Part shown: positions 23,038-34,000 of the stretch, one piece after another
Layout of the letters: each line of letters starts with the position of its first letter
How positions within the stretch are numbered: position 1 is the stretch's first letter
DNA from: Diaporthe sp. PMI_573
Lineage: Eukaryota; Ascomycota; Sordariomycetes; Diaporthales; Diaporthaceae
Reading direction: 5' to 3'
DNA: 64,000 nt
Assembly (NCBI GenBank): GCA_021399435.1
Contig: JAJTUP010000042.1
Span: 1 to 64,000 of the forward strand
Notes under the pieces: generated by a model
Told to the model about the DNA's origin: nothing
Databases searched by the model: none
The model's input: the letters and a program-made list of their open reading frames with translations, nothing else
Program-made: the position numbers and the translations under genes

Positions 23038-23128
23038 TTTGAAGAATACTCTATTCTTCAAAATAAGCGGGGCCACACCACTCCGGGACTCATATCCCCG
23101 TGCTTTGAAGAATAAGCTATTCTTCAAA
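23038..23128. repeat. Two direct copies of a perfect 11-bp palindrome
   Basis: TTTGAAGAATA-ctc-TATTCTTCAAA (23038-23062) and TTTGAAGAATA-agc-TATTCTTCAAA (23104-23128), 66 bp apart and both followed by aataagYgggYcac. Each can form a hairpin with a 3-base loop. They lie just upstream of the hypothetical gene start at 22986, so they could be operator-like sites or a remnant of a small inverted-repeat element. Confidence 0.93.
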
Positions 23129-23300
23129 ATAAGTGGGTCACTTGTCTCCGCATCCCGACCTGGGTTGTCCACTCCATAAACGATCGGGTTGCGCTATCTG
23201 ATGTACTCCATCCCGTGGAATAGTCTCAAACGAAATAAGGGAGAGAGCTGCAGGATCCATGTATCCGAGAGTCTTGGACGCATCCCGGCTCAACCAATAG

Positions 23301-24626
23301 TCATTTCGAAGTGTCCCTGCTGAGCTCGAGCATCCGCCGGGATGCGTCCCAGTTCTTGCTGAGTTTTTCGAGGTGCTTATCTAACGAGATGACATCCTTT
23401 AAAACCATCCCTGCCACTATGCCCCCCCATGTAGACGCAGGTGTGAGGCATATAACAAAGAGCGCAGTGGCCAGAATCCCTTGTCGTAGCCCGCACCCCG
23501 TGATCCTGCTAGTCCTCGCCGCCGTGAACTCTGATTGGGCTTCTGCCTGACCAACACGGTCAACGGATTTACTATTGAGTATCAGGTATCTGCGATCAGG
23601 GGGTCCCCGCAATATATACTACTTCTGGTTTCTGATGTCCTTCTTTTCCGAAACATATACATGCGTGCTGAATCCGAGGTGTGTTGTCACTTTCCGTAGC
23701 ACCACGACTGTTGCTAGGGCAAGGAGTGGGACGAGAAAAGTTCCCGCTGACATGAGAATCACTGAGGCTATGGTCGGCATAAATTTGAAGAAAAAGGTAT
23801 GGCCCCAACTGTCGAAGGATTCAGATTTGCTTAGCGCTGTTTTGTCCTCGGCAGAAATGTGGGATTGACAAGCAGCCTCCTGCTGAATGGAACTGTCGAA
23901 GGCACATGAGAATTTCGTCCAGGCCAGTTTGCCGAGCCACTCCAGAGTTGTAGTGGCAAGAAGGTAAGCGCCAAGAAGAGTTGTGCGAGGGACCAGAGGC
24001 TCCAGCCTCGTGCACAGGAGGTTGACACCGATCAAAGCGCAAGAGATGGAAATACACGGAATGGCTTGAGGCTGGTACCTCACCACCGCCTTCAGCAGTT
24101 GACGGGAGGCAGAAATTGCATCACTGTGTTGGACTCGGTCGTAGGTATCACACATGGTATGTTTGGTAGTCCTGAGGTGGTGAACCAGTGACGCCTGAAA
24201 CGCTGGCCAGCTGTGCAAGCCGTGTTCTGGCGGCTGTGCATTGTGATTGTGGGTGGGTAGTAGGGATTCGTACTCATCCATCGCCGAGCTGAGATACCGG
24301 TGATTCTCCAAGAGATTCCGATTTACCTGATCATCGCCGAGGTGGTTCGACCAAAATATACCCGGACAATTGATTTTTGGCTCGCGTAGAGGCCGGCCCA
24401 GCAGCACAGCCAATTTATTCGATGCTACTATCCTCATAGGCATTGAAGAGACCGCCTGCCAACGGGTCACACCGGTCGTCCTAGGACTCGTTGACCCAGC
24501 TCCCACCCGTTCCCTCTGCATCACGCTAATCGGATCGGATGCTCTTTCGATGCTCTGCATTGCCAACCTGGTTTGGTTAACCCCTTTTAAAAGACCACAC
24601 CGGTCTCTGCCGTCTCTCTCAGGCAA
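23301..24626 (-). CDS. Putative multi-pass membrane protein with internal stop
   Basis: Two frames (24626-23619 and 23612-23301) are in the same phase and are separated by a single tag codon at 23619-23621. The first has hydrophobic stretches IPCISISCALIGVNLLCTRL, TTLLGAYLLATTTLEWLG and IASVILMSAGTFLVPLLALA. The second has ILATALFVICLTPAS and a charged coiled-coil-like tail. Together they would be about 440 residues with four membrane spans. The true start is unclear, because the first 70 residues are low in quality. The stop could come from a CAG-to-TAG change, it could end the real gene, or an unseen intron could bypass it. No family recognised. Confidence 0.45.
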
Positions 24627-25313
24627 CGACTCAGTGTGTTGGAAAGAGGCATCCAGAGGGCAGCGTGGTTCGCCTATGTCATGTGCAGGTGGAATTGGGT
24701 AGGTACTATCCCAGGCTCAACTTTACCTCGTCAGAGTTCCTGACCTCCTGTGGGCAGGTTCAGCAAAGCTGCGGACACCGCTGGTTCCAAGCAGCCGTGT
24801 GGTGTTCGGATTTTCAATTGGGGCGCGGCTGTCCCATGGGAAAACCGGACCCGACAGGCACCTGGCCATGGCCCAAAGAGAAGCCATGTGGTACGTACGC
24901 CTCGCATGAAACTTGAGTTGGTCCAGGTCCTGACAACCAGCAGGCCACTGTCAGCCTTCCAACCCTGTGCCTTGGGAATACTTAATTGATCGATCAAAGA
25001 AACAGACGGCAGATTTGAACAGGATTTTCCAGCAACCTACTCCTATCATTTTGGATATAGTTCGGTGTCAAACGCAGCCGGAGCAAGACAGCAGTGCAGC
25101 GTGTTGTTACCCCCTTGACTTGCCCACAAACCCGGAGGCCTCGACAGAAGGGAAGTGTGGATGTGCCCTTTTACGGGCTGGGCTGCCTTTGGCCACTCTG
25201 CAGTTGCACCTTAGCCGCCAAACGGCCCACTTCAAATACAAAAGGTCCCCGTCGGCCCTTCCACAGCCCGTGGCGATACGTGGACAGCCATAGCAGACGG
25301 AGACTGTCCAGCG
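24627..25313. other. Intergenic, no supported gene
   Basis: Only short overlapping frames without recognised motifs. Confidence 0.45.
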
Positions 25314-25973
25314 ATGCAACGTGTTATCGCTTCCTGCTTGAATTGCGAGCAAAGCTGGAAGCCGCGCCCGCATGATACACTTGTCCTGCCTGAGACGAGA
25401 TGGAAAGAGCCATGGGAGAGGGATGTTGAATTGAGATCCAACCTCGGATTCGTCTCCTGTGCCCAGTATGAACAGGGGGGCACAGGGCGTACTCAAAAGT
25501 ACGGTTCTGGATCCCATCGGGTTGCCATTGTGACCGACCAATCCTTCATGATACTGTCTCAGACCAAGTTTACGCTCGAGAATGGAAAGTTAGGAGCGTC
25601 GCCGCCGAGGGTAGTCAACGCCATGGATGAGTTTATTGATCGTCAGGTCAGAGACTACGAAATTCATGCAGAGCGGTGGTTGAAGCAACATCCAGAGGTG
25701 GCGGAAAACGATATTGTGGTCTTGGCGATAAATCTTGTGGTAGGGAAGCAATGTGACTTTGACCTCTTCGGGTGCAACTTCTCGGTGGTAGCAAGACCAG
25801 GCAAGAAACAAGTAGTGTCCAAGAAGGGGCACACAGATACTGAAGTTGTGTCTTTGCGGTCCAGGCGGAATACGAGGAACGCGTCCCTTGTGATGGCCGG
25901 ACCTGTTAGCGTTGACCCACCTGGTTGCGGCAGCGGCGCTTGCGCGGTTTCCACCGCTGGGGAGGAACGTTGA
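25314..25973 (+). CDS. Hypothetical protein (219 codons), doubtful
   Basis: The frame opens with CLNCEQSWKPRPHD and includes a plausible soluble helical part (VRDYEIHAERWLKQHPEVAE, then DIVVLAINLVVGKQCDFDLF) and a basic region (SLRSRRNTRNAS). There is no domain, signal peptide or intron that I can recognise. The opposite strand is also open over part of it. It may be a single-exon gene or a chance frame in GC-rich DNA. Confidence 0.35.
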   Translation: MQRVIASCLNCEQSWKPRPHDTLVLPETRWKEPWERDVELRSNLGFVSCAQYEQGGTGRTQKYGSGSHRVAIVTDQSFMILSQTKFTLENGKLGASPPRVVNAMDEFIDRQVRDYEIHAERWLKQHPEVAENDIVVLAINLVVGKQCDFDLFGCNFSVVARPGKKQVVSKKGHTDTEVVSLRSRRNTRNASLVMAGPVSVDPPGCGSGACAVSTAGEER

Positions 25974-26387
25974 ATGACGATTGGCGCCAGAGCTTGACCG
26001 GTGGCTGAGAATGAGTCCCTTTCGCGACGTTGGCCGCGATGCGGCGAGACGCTGTTTTGGCCCCTGGAGCCCTCACGGACACTGACATTGGCGTGGGTGG
26101 GTCGGACTTGGCACGTCCAGGTGCGCTAGTGGGGTACTGGGGTAGACGAGCTTGGAGGCAGCGCGACGCTAGTAAAGTACCTAGGTATCGCATGTCCTAG
26201 CGCCAGTGACTCTCCACCCGCCCAGCCGCCCCACCCTTCGACCTCCTCGGGGCCGTGACCCCTCTCTGATCCCCGAGAAGGATGCCGGTCTCCCAGTCCC
26301 TGTCACCTGCCTGGGTACTAGAATTCCTAACGGCACCCCCATCAGCTTCAAGACGGCAGTCTCAGTGCTGCCATGGACCATGTCTTC

Positions 26388-26701
26388 GCGGGATGTCAGA
26401 CGCAGAACTCATTGATCATCTGTTCCACTCATTGTCTGAATTCCTTTCCACAGCATGGACAGGAAAGCGTCAGCCGTACAGCTTTCTTCAACACTTCCGC
26501 ACTGCCTCTTCCTCGCCCAGTGACGACACATCCCGCATTTTCCTCGAGTCTGGTTTCAAGGCCTGGGTGGCATATCACGTTGTCAAGCTGACAACAGCAA
26601 ACGCTCATGGGCAAGCCTATCGGCGTCGACAGTTTGGTGCGTTGGACCGCCTGCCGGTTGGTGAAAAGAAGAGGCTGGCGGTGAAGGACGGAGGGCGATG
26701 A
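26388..26701 (+). CDS. Short hypothetical protein, doubtful
   Basis: From the internal start MSDAELIDHLFHSLSEFLST the frame gives about 104 residues with amphipathic helices and a basic end (GEKKRLAVKDGGR). It precedes the convergent ZZ/SANT gene. No domain is recognised, and the composition is plausible but not decisive. Confidence 0.3.
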
Positions 26702-26847
26702 GCAGCCCCAACCTGACGCTCTCAGCTTCCAAGAATCTGGCAAAGGATTGGATGGACTGCCGGCCTTGTATCATCAACCATGATCAGTTGGCCAAGGTGA
26801 CCCGAAGTTTGATGTCATGCACGTCCCATAGCTTCCCCCTTCCTTTT

Positions 26848-27966
26848 CTACCTAGCAGACAACTTCTGCTTTCGCCACTGCTGTGCCACGGCGCTCGCGC
26901 TGCGGCCCAAATCAGCCCCTATCCGACCATCCTTCCACCCCTTCTGCTTCAGCTGGGCAAGTCGACGCCGTTCCCTCGATGACCACTGGCGAAGACGATG
27001 CCCACTCCTCTTCCGACGTACTGGGTTCCTCCTGCCACCGCTGCCACTGCCGCTGCCACTGCCGCTGTCGCTTCCGCCACCGCTGCCGCTGCCGCTGCTT
27101 TCATCGCCCTCATCCTGACCCTCGTCCTCTTCCTCATTCTCCCCATCGTCATCCTTATCGCCATCACTGTCCAGTGTAGCAAAGTCAATGGGGAAGTCAA
27201 GGAGAGCCTTAGACAGGAAAGCCTTAGGCAGGGAAAGTTTTGTTGCTGTGGATGTCTTTGGTTTTCGGCGTTTCCTGTCATGCGTCTTTGGATGGCGCGT
27301 TTGGGGCACATTCTGTATAGTACTTATACGCATAAGATGCTCTGCAGCGTGGACCACGGTCTGCAAGCGTTTTATCGCCTTTGTCATTGCCTTTGTGATT
27401 TGCGAGAGATCCTGGGAAGAAACATCTGGCTGTGTGACCGGTGATCTCCGTGACTTTGATCGTAATTCGATTCGGCGGCACTCCTTGCTGCTGGGGATGT
27501 TTTCGATGCCGCTACCAGCGTGCTCATCGACGTCTCCCGAGCCATAATCGTCGGAAATGTGCTCGGTATTGACATGTTTAGCACTGGCATTTTCCGCCTT
27601 CTGGCCTCCTCTGTCGGAGCCAGGGCTGGCAGAAAAGTCGCCATCCTCATCCATACCGTTTTGGATAATGACAGCGTCATCGGTGCCGGCCTCACCTTCG
27701 GCAGAACCGTCAGAGTTGCTGACGATAACTGGCGAGGTCACGAGCTTCAGAGTATGGCCACTCTCAAGTAAACGACAGCTTGAGCAGAAGTTTGTGTCCG
27801 GACAATCCTGGCATTCATAGCGTAGATCGAACAGCCTGGTTTGGCAAACCTTGCAGAGGGGTATTCGAAGCACCGTACTGAGCATCTGGCGTGCTTCCTC
27901 GTCATCGACCTCCCCGAGATTCTGCCCCAGGGTATCCTCGTCCGCCTTGTCGTCAGCCTTGTCATA
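26848..27966 (-). CDS. ZZ-type zinc finger plus SANT/Myb-like protein
   Basis: The coding frame runs to the stop at 26848 and is open upstream of its first ATG, through DKADDKADEDTLGQNLGEVD, to at least 27966, so a further 5' exon probably exists. Order of features: acidic N-terminus; a ZZ-like finger CKVCQTRLFDLRYECQDC followed by FCSSCRL, which provides the C-x2-C...C-x2-C pairs of a cross-brace zinc site; a long disordered Ser/Asp-rich linker; a basic segment RKRRKP; a strongly acidic stretch and a Gly-Ser repeat (GSGSGSGSGG); and a C-terminal SANT/Myb-like helix set (RQWSSRERRRLAQLKQKG, then GRSASAVAQQWRKQ). It is probably nuclear and binds chromatin or DNA. The repeat tract is encoded by a GC-rich trinucleotide run (about 27030-27110). 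Confidence 0.75.
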   Translation of the reverse strand, partial: YDKADDKADEDTLGQNLGEVDDEEARQMLSTVLRIPLCKVCQTRLFDLRYECQDCPDTNFCSSCRLLESGHTLKLVTSPVIVSNSDGSAEGEAGTDDAVIIQNGMDEDGDFSASPGSDRGGQKAENASAKHVNTEHISDDYGSGDVDEHAGSGIENIPSSKECRRIELRSKSRRSPVTQPDVSSQDLSQITKAMTKAIKRLQTVVHAAEHLMRISTIQNVPQTRHPKTHDRKRRKPKTSTATKLSLPKAFLSKALLDFPIDFATLDSDGDKDDDGENEEEDEGQDEGDESSGSGSGGGSDSGSGSGSGSGGRRNPVRRKRSGHRLRQWSSRERRRLAQLKQKGWKDGRIGADLGRSASAVAQQWRKQKLSAR

Positions 27967-28624
27967 ACTTAGCGCCAGCTGCTTGTGACTGTTGACTGCT
28001 TAGGATTTGGATGGGTGATGTACCTAGTGGGGATCTGACATGTAGCTTGCTGATCCTCTCGCACTGTCGTTGCAGGCACTAAAAGCAGGCCAAGATCCTC
28101 TACTTAGAGAGACTTCTAAGCACTTATGGGCTTGGGTAGCGACAGCCAATTCCGGCAGGGATAGAGCTTACTCGCAGCCAATCCTGGACATCCGGATTTC
28201 GACTAGGTAGATCAGCGTACCTGCAAGTCTTCCCCGCACCTGAAAGAAAGCGGTTTTGATTCAGAAGAGGAAGACACATTTGCTCCAAACTGTAATAGAC
28301 ATCGAAAAAGTGGGCGCTGTTTAGAGAAGGTGGCCTATAATCTGTGAGATGTGACGATCTGTGTCGTGAGAAAGCTCTCTGCCCTCAAGCCCTGCCTGAC
28401 TATTAACAGGCTGTAGCCGATTGTCGCCAAGAGAAGCACGAGCATGTACCATTGGAGAATCGAAGTCGTCACCCAAGCAGCAGCGAGACATATGCGACTT
28501 TGAAGGCAGGCAGGCAGTTTTCCTCCGTTCTTGATATACTGAGAGGTATGACCAGGTGGACTTCAAGTATCCGACCTACACTACACCTCTTCATTTATAG
28601 TCGACTTTCACTCAACAGCATATA
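27967..28624. other. Intergenic, left flank of transposon
   Basis: Contains the probable 5' exon and promoter of the ZZ/SANT gene (acceptor-like CTAAGCAG and CAACAG on the minus strand near 28000), which I cannot resolve. No other gene is visible. Confidence 0.4.
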
Positions 28625-28660
28625 CCGTATATACTCGACAAATTCACGATACCCCCGGTC
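28625..28660 (+). repeat. Left terminal inverted repeat of pogo/Fot-like element
   Basis: Thirty-six bases identical to the reverse complement of 30530-30565; preceded by TA at 28623-28624. Confidence 0.95.
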
Positions 28661-28804
28661 GCCTAATTAGGCCTAATCTTACCTAGGCTGAAGCTATAGC
28701 CACCTTACTAATCTACGCTAGGTTTAGCCCCCCAGAGATGCCCATCACGTCTCTAACGCGTCGATCTTGAAGTTATTTGTTTACTGCTGGTCTCATGGGT
28801 CACA

Positions 28805-30469
28805 ATGCCTCCCCTAGGCCCAATCTCAACCAACATCCTACAAAAAAAGCCAGGGCCAAAGCCCAAGCCCTTTCATGAGCGAAAAGCTCCTTCATTTAAG
28901 CCAGTTACACGGGTAGAACGGTCATACAAGCAGAAAAAACGTGTTGAAGTTCTTCTATTTCTTTTGAACCACCGTATCCCAGGAACTACTGGAGGTAGAG
29001 GTGGCCATTATCGACAAGACCTCCCACCTTCCCAAGATGGCTTCCGTCCTCCTACACTATTTGAAGCCTCCCAGTTCTTCAAGATCCCTGAAGCAACTAT
29101 AAGGACTTGGTGGAAAAAGCGGGATCAGCTTGTACGCAAAGAGGATCAACGAAGGTATCACCCTAGATGGCCAGAGTTGGAAGACAAGCTTTACACCTGT
29201 TTTCTTACACGGCGAACAGAAAATAGAATTGTTTCTATCGGCTGGTTTCGACGAGAATCAAAAAGGCTATTTAAGGACACCTACCCTGAAAGCGTTCACC
29301 TCTGGGTATTCTCTACCGGCTGGTTTAGAGGCTTTCTACATCGACATAGGATTTCACATAGAAGGGTTACTAAGAAGGCCACCAAGCTTCCTGCAGAGTA
29401 CCTTGAAGTTGTGAATAACTTCGTCAAGTTCATTAGACGTATATCTCAACCAAGAGATTCTCTCTCAGTACCAGTATCAGCACCAGCACCAGCACCAGCA
29501 CCAGCACCAGCACCAGCACCAGCACCAGCACCAGCACCAGCACCAGCACCAGTTGTCAACAACTCACCTCCTCGGCGGTTCTCCAAATCAGCAATCCTAA
29601 ATCTGGACGAAACTCCTATTCCATTTGAGTATAATTCTGGATGTACATATACTTCTACAGGCTCGAAGTCAGTACAGGCAAAAACAGAACGGAGTGGATG
29701 GGATAAACGACAAGCTACTCTTATTCTCTACATCTCTGCAGATGGCATACAGAGATTCAAGCCGAAGATTATATTCCATGGTACTTCAGGACCTGCAGGA
29801 AGGATATACAATCAGGAATCCTCATCCTACAGTCCTGATGTTACTGTGGAATTCAATCCTACAGCTTACAATAATGAGGAATTATTCGGTAAATGGATTA
29901 CTGAAGAACTAGACGCAGTAGCTAAGGATATGAAGGATTTCCTATTGGTTATGGATGTTGCTAGATTCCATGTAACTGACACTATCAAGCAACAGTTGAA
30001 GGATCTAGGGGTTACTATTGCATTGATACCAGCTGGCTGTACTAGTCTCCTTCAGCCATTGGATACTGCAGTCAACCATCCCTTCAAGCTTTGGCTTCAG
30101 GAATTTACTGACGAATATATGACAGAGAAAGAGAAGGAAAGCCCTGGACATATATGGACAGTCTCTGACATGCGTATAATGACTACCTGGGTAGTAGCCA
30201 GGGCAGTAAAACGTCTGGAAGAAAGGCCAGAGTTGGTTCAGAATGCCTTCATTCACACTGGAATTTCTATTCGTCCTGATGGAAGTCAGGTTAACATGGT
30301 CCGTATCAAGGATATAGAGCCTTCTCAAATCAACTGGGAAGGCTGGGAAACGGCTAAGGAACCTACCATGAAGATGGAGTATGAGGAAGTGTCTGTAACA
30401 CCTCTGGAAGAGATGGACCTCTTTGTGAAGGAAGAGGAGGTTCAAGACTGTATTACTGTAGCTTGTTAG
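28805..30469 (+). CDS. pogo/Fot-type transposase, 554 aa
   Basis: DDE-superfamily transposase that cuts and pastes the surrounding element. Order: basic N-terminus; an HTH of psq/CENP-B type (FEASQFFKIPEATIRTWWKK); a second Tc5-type HTH (FSTGWFRGFLHRHRISHRRV); a Pro-Ala dipeptide tract of about 25 residues; then the catalytic domain with Asp in ILNLDETPIP, LLVMDVARFH and LLQPLDTAVN, i.e. a DDD triad as in Fot1/pogo. The tail is acidic. The start is the first ATG after the left repeat. The Pro-Ala tract is encoded by a near-perfect ccagca hexamer array between the DNA-binding and catalytic parts, a variable-length linker. The frame is fully open with no sign of RIP. Confidence 0.95.
   Translation: MPPLGPISTNILQKKPGPKPKPFHERKAPSFKPVTRVERSYKQKKRVEVLLFLLNHRIPGTTGGRGGHYRQDLPPSQDGFRPPTLFEASQFFKIPEATIRTWWKKRDQLVRKEDQRRYHPRWPELEDKLYTCFLTRRTENRIVSIGWFRRESKRLFKDTYPESVHLWVFSTGWFRGFLHRHRISHRRVTKKATKLPAEYLEVVNNFVKFIRRISQPRDSLSVPVSAPAPAPAPAPAPAPAPAPAPAPAPVVNNSPPRRFSKSAILNLDETPIPFEYNSGCTYTSTGSKSVQAKTERSGWDKRQATLILYISADGIQRFKPKIIFHGTSGPAGRIYNQESSSYSPDVTVEFNPTAYNNEELFGKWITEELDAVAKDMKDFLLVMDVARFHVTDTIKQQLKDLGVTIALIPAGCTSLLQPLDTAVNHPFKLWLQEFTDEYMTEKEKESPGHIWTVSDMRIMTTWVVARAVKRLEERPELVQNAFIHTGISIRPDGSQVNMVRIKDIEPSQINWEGWETAKEPTMKMEYEEVSVTPLEEMDLFVKEEEVQDCITVAC
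29478..29551 (+). repeat. ccagca hexanucleotide array inside the transposase
   Basis: About twelve tandem copies of CAGCAC/CCAGCA encode alternating Ala-Pro. Because the unit is six bases, copy-number changes keep the frame. Confidence 0.95.
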
Positions 30470-30529
30470 TGTATCCAAAACCCTGGCCATGGTGGCTTCA
30501 AACTAGACCAAAATAGGACTAGTCTTAGT

Positions 30530-30565
30530 GACCGGGGGTATCGTGAATTTGTCGAGTATATACGG
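30530..30565 (-). repeat. Right terminal inverted repeat of pogo/Fot-like element
   Basis: Reverse complement identical to the left repeat over 36 bases; followed by TA at 30566-30567. Confidence 0.95.
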
Positions 30566-30567
30566 TA

Positions 30568-31095
30568 ATAGAGCAAGCTTGGCTTCTTCTTTGCTCGGCA
30601 CAATCCATTGGGAACTACACCCCTTTCGTGTGACATTCCGCTGTTGAAATTTATTTTATGTAGGAACTATTACGGTCCGTCTTGCTGTCGCTTGGGTTCC
30701 CACTTGAACTGACGAGCAGATACTACTTTCTGCAATATATAAACACTGACCTGGAGAGGAAAGGGGGGAGGGGGAAGGAGAGAAAACCCCGACAGATGCG
30801 GCTCAAATTTGGGCGGCGGGGCGAACCAGCCATGAATACATAGGTACGTATATGAACCAGGCAGCTACCCCACATAGGCTCAGCGTGGTGCGCGATCCAA
30901 AGAGACGCTTCCCGGATAAAAGACGGAGACCACTGCCGTGGCTTTTTTCTTAGGATCGTCACGAATCTTTCTTCAGTTGATCCCAAGCTCTTACATCGTC
31001 TTGGTCCTTTTACTAGTTGTTCACTTCGGCGTATTCCTCCAAGTTATTGCAGTTGTCAAGATGACCAACCTGGCGCAAGACTGGATCGATCACTT
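30568..31095. promoter_or_regulatory. Upstream region of the Est1-domain gene
   Basis: Contains a TATA-like gcaatatataaac at 30732-30744 about 350 bp before the start. No gene is visible. Confidence 0.4.
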
Positions 31096-34000
31096 ATGTC
31101 GTCAAGCGAAGAAGTGCGTCGCAAATATAGCTCATCGGTGCTAGATCCAGCTGACTTTTGTAGCGACCAAGCCCGCCCCGCAAGTGTATACGAGATAGAG
31201 TCCCATGATGCACCATCAGGGTTTCATCGGCCCAATGAGACCGATAGTGGGCATAGCGAAGGGCACGGGGAGGCTACCGAAGCGAGCGATACCGAGCATG
31301 AGGCAACCTTCATTCACAGCCAAAACAACGATTCCGTCATTGCTGGCGACTCTGTGGGGGAGGCAGCCACGGCCAACAGTCGGGACGACCTACCACCCAA
31401 CCCACCACCGTTACTTAAGCAGCCTGATTCTCGTCGGGTCTCCCAGAAGCAATTGACAGCCGAAGGGAAAGGCATCTATGCCGGCTTGGTGAAGATCGAA
31501 CGCAAATGCATCGAAGTGGACAACAGCCAGGATGCTCCGATCCACGATCGATTGGATCTCACTAGGTTTCTGGAGAGGATCCCGCACAGAACATTGGCAT
31601 TACTTCAGATATACCGAATGCTGCCACATGACACGGTTCGCAAATGGTTCATCACGGTTCAGACAGGAGGAGATAGGAGACCTTCGACTCTCCAACCGGC
31701 CGAGGATATGCCTACCCAAGTCCCCAGCCCCGAGGACTATCTACATGGATTCACTATAGCTCTAGAGTTGCGTGCCAAGGCAGAGGAATGGCCAGAGCAT
31801 GAGGAGTTGGCGGCGCTCGCGACAGCGGAAATTGGCGAAGAGGGTCGCAAGAAGGTGATAGATGGAAAGCACATTCTCGACATCGGAAAGCAGTTGGTCG
31901 ACAAGCTCTTGCGAGACGTGGTGACGGCCGAGGAAAACGCGAAGGCGAAGCAGGAGGCCCAAGCCAAAGAAGAAGAAGAGACCTACCAAGGTCCGCATGA
32001 GAAACATTGCGGATGTCCCAGGTGCAAGGCCCCACCTCCACCTCCACCACTTGTTGATAACAGGCCGCTGCAAGACCGCGAGCTGTATAAGACGGTCGGT
32101 AACGATTACTACCTACGATTCGAAAACAGATGGATTCCCAGCTTTGGCCCGGAACAGTATAATGCTCTGCTTGACATCCACCGCACATTATTGCGTGAGC
32201 ATTGCGACTTTTTCTTGGTATCGCGGCATCCCAATGCGTCGCCAGCACTCCAGAAGTCTGCAAAGAAGTATAGGATGACTACGAGAATGTGGAGGCACGG
32301 CATACATGCCATTCTCGAGGTCCTCCGCCATCGACAAACCGAAAGCCAGGAATTTATGTCAACTTTTATCACCTTGACATACAATATATTAGCTTTGCTA
32401 GAGGAGACCGTTCCGCAGTTTCGTTCCACCTGGGTCGAATGCAAAGGAGATGTGGCTCGATACGGGTACGTAAGGTGCTTTCCCTGCTAGCGACAGATGG
32501 AAAATAGAGACTGATACCTCCTGGATAGTTGGGCTTGCCACGATAAGAATATGGGAGTCGGGGCGCTTTGGGGTAATATCTGCAAGGAGGACTACACTCG
32601 GGTTCTTGACGATAACCCCACGATTGGTCGCCTCTATCACCACTTAGCCATTCTAGCACAGCCCCGGTCTCTGTCTTGGTCTGATGCAGATTTCGACAAC
32701 ACTATATCCTCGCTTTTCCATTTCACCAAGTCCCTTGTTGTCGAAACCCCATTTTTTACCACGCTGGATTCGATATTTACTTTGATCGACCCAATAATCG
32801 CCCGAAACAAGGAGGAAGCCTGGAAGGCAGCCAGTATCCCCTTAAGCGACAAACATCACTTTGTTGCCGCTGTCACCAACCTACTACTTGCTTCTCTGGA
32901 TGCCAGCCTACTCAGGGCGCACGGCTATAAGACCTGCAAGAAGTACTATCTTCAGGCTGTCTACGAAGCACTGAAGAACCTCGGTAGCTCTGATGAACTA
33001 GCCCGGACATCCAGGATTCGTCCTAGGTATGTGCTGACCTCGTGGATTGGCTTTGGACACCGACTAACTGGTCTCAGCGGCGAGCTCGGCGTATTGCTTT
33101 GCCAGTTACTGCTAGGAATTCCCTCTGCCTCTGGAAGATGGAGCCCAATGATGGCGGCTTGGGCCCCCGATCTTGTAACGCCTGCAGACCGCGCTGATCT
33201 TATCGCCAACATGGCCAATGCGAGGGACATTCATAACGCAACGATCGAGATGATCCAAACCATGGTCCCATACCTCTTAGCAGAGGCAGATACACGTGAC
33301 CTGCGGGTCTGGGGATTTATCTACGTGATCTTGGTCTTTATGCGCTCCCTGAAGACGCGGCCCGACTTAGTTAAATGGGTTGGTTACGCATTCCACGCAG
33401 AGATTTTGGCACCTTTCCTCAGCATGCTTCTGCGTGAAGACGAGACTCGAGGTCGGTGTGCCTTAGAAAGGGCCTCTCAGTCGGAGCTGCTTAAATTATG
33501 CACGCCACTCAACCAGAAAGAGAAGCCAGGTAAGTACGGGCTTAGCACCATGGACAACATCAGAAAATACTATCCCGCCCAGGAGGAGGACTATCTAAAG
33601 GTAGAGGGCGCCGGCAATATGTCAACCACGGAGGCCACAATGCTGGAAGACGTCATAGTCACGACAGATGAGGCTGCGACAAATGACAGTGCACACGAGA
33701 GGGACTGGGGCAATACGAGGCCAGACACGGAACGAATTTACACCAATCCACTACCGGAAGATGAGCTGCTTAGGGGGCATTTCTTTGCGAGAGAGGCAAA
33801 CGTTGCCTGCCCTCCCGCCTTCGAGGTGCAGGCCGCCGAGGGAGCAGCCGCGGACCAAGCACAGGAAGAATCCCTGACGGATTCTGATACAGAGAGTGAA
33901 GCACAGAAAGGGGAGCAGTCGGAGAGCAAAAACGAAGATGCACGAGAGAAAGACGGGCAGGTGGAGGAGAGAGCAGCAGAAACGGCGCAACAGGAAGCCG

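Larger units (their letters stand above)
28625..30565 (+). mobile_element. Complete pogo/Fot-like DNA transposon
   Basis: A 1,941-bp element. The ends 28625-28660 and 30530-30565 are perfect 36-bp inverted repeats beginning CCGTATATACTCGACAAATT, and both ends are flanked by TA, the target duplication of the Tc1/mariner/pogo superfamily. It carries one open transposase gene. No internal stops or frameshifts are seen, so it could be transposition-competent. It lies between the ZZ/SANT gene and the Est1-domain gene and does not interrupt a recognisable frame. Confidence 0.95.

Noticed and set aside
22781..23179. Plus frame with repeated LKNxLFFKISG peptide
   Set aside because: The peptide repeat is the translation of the duplicated palindromes, and the frame overlaps a better minus-strand exon.
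26883..27444. Plus frames rich in His/Arg/Cys or Ala/Thr
   Set aside because: They are antisense shadows of the acidic and Gly-Ser repeat of the ZZ/SANT gene.
30005..30490. 161-codon minus frame inside the transposon
   Set aside because: Antisense shadow of the transposase coding region.
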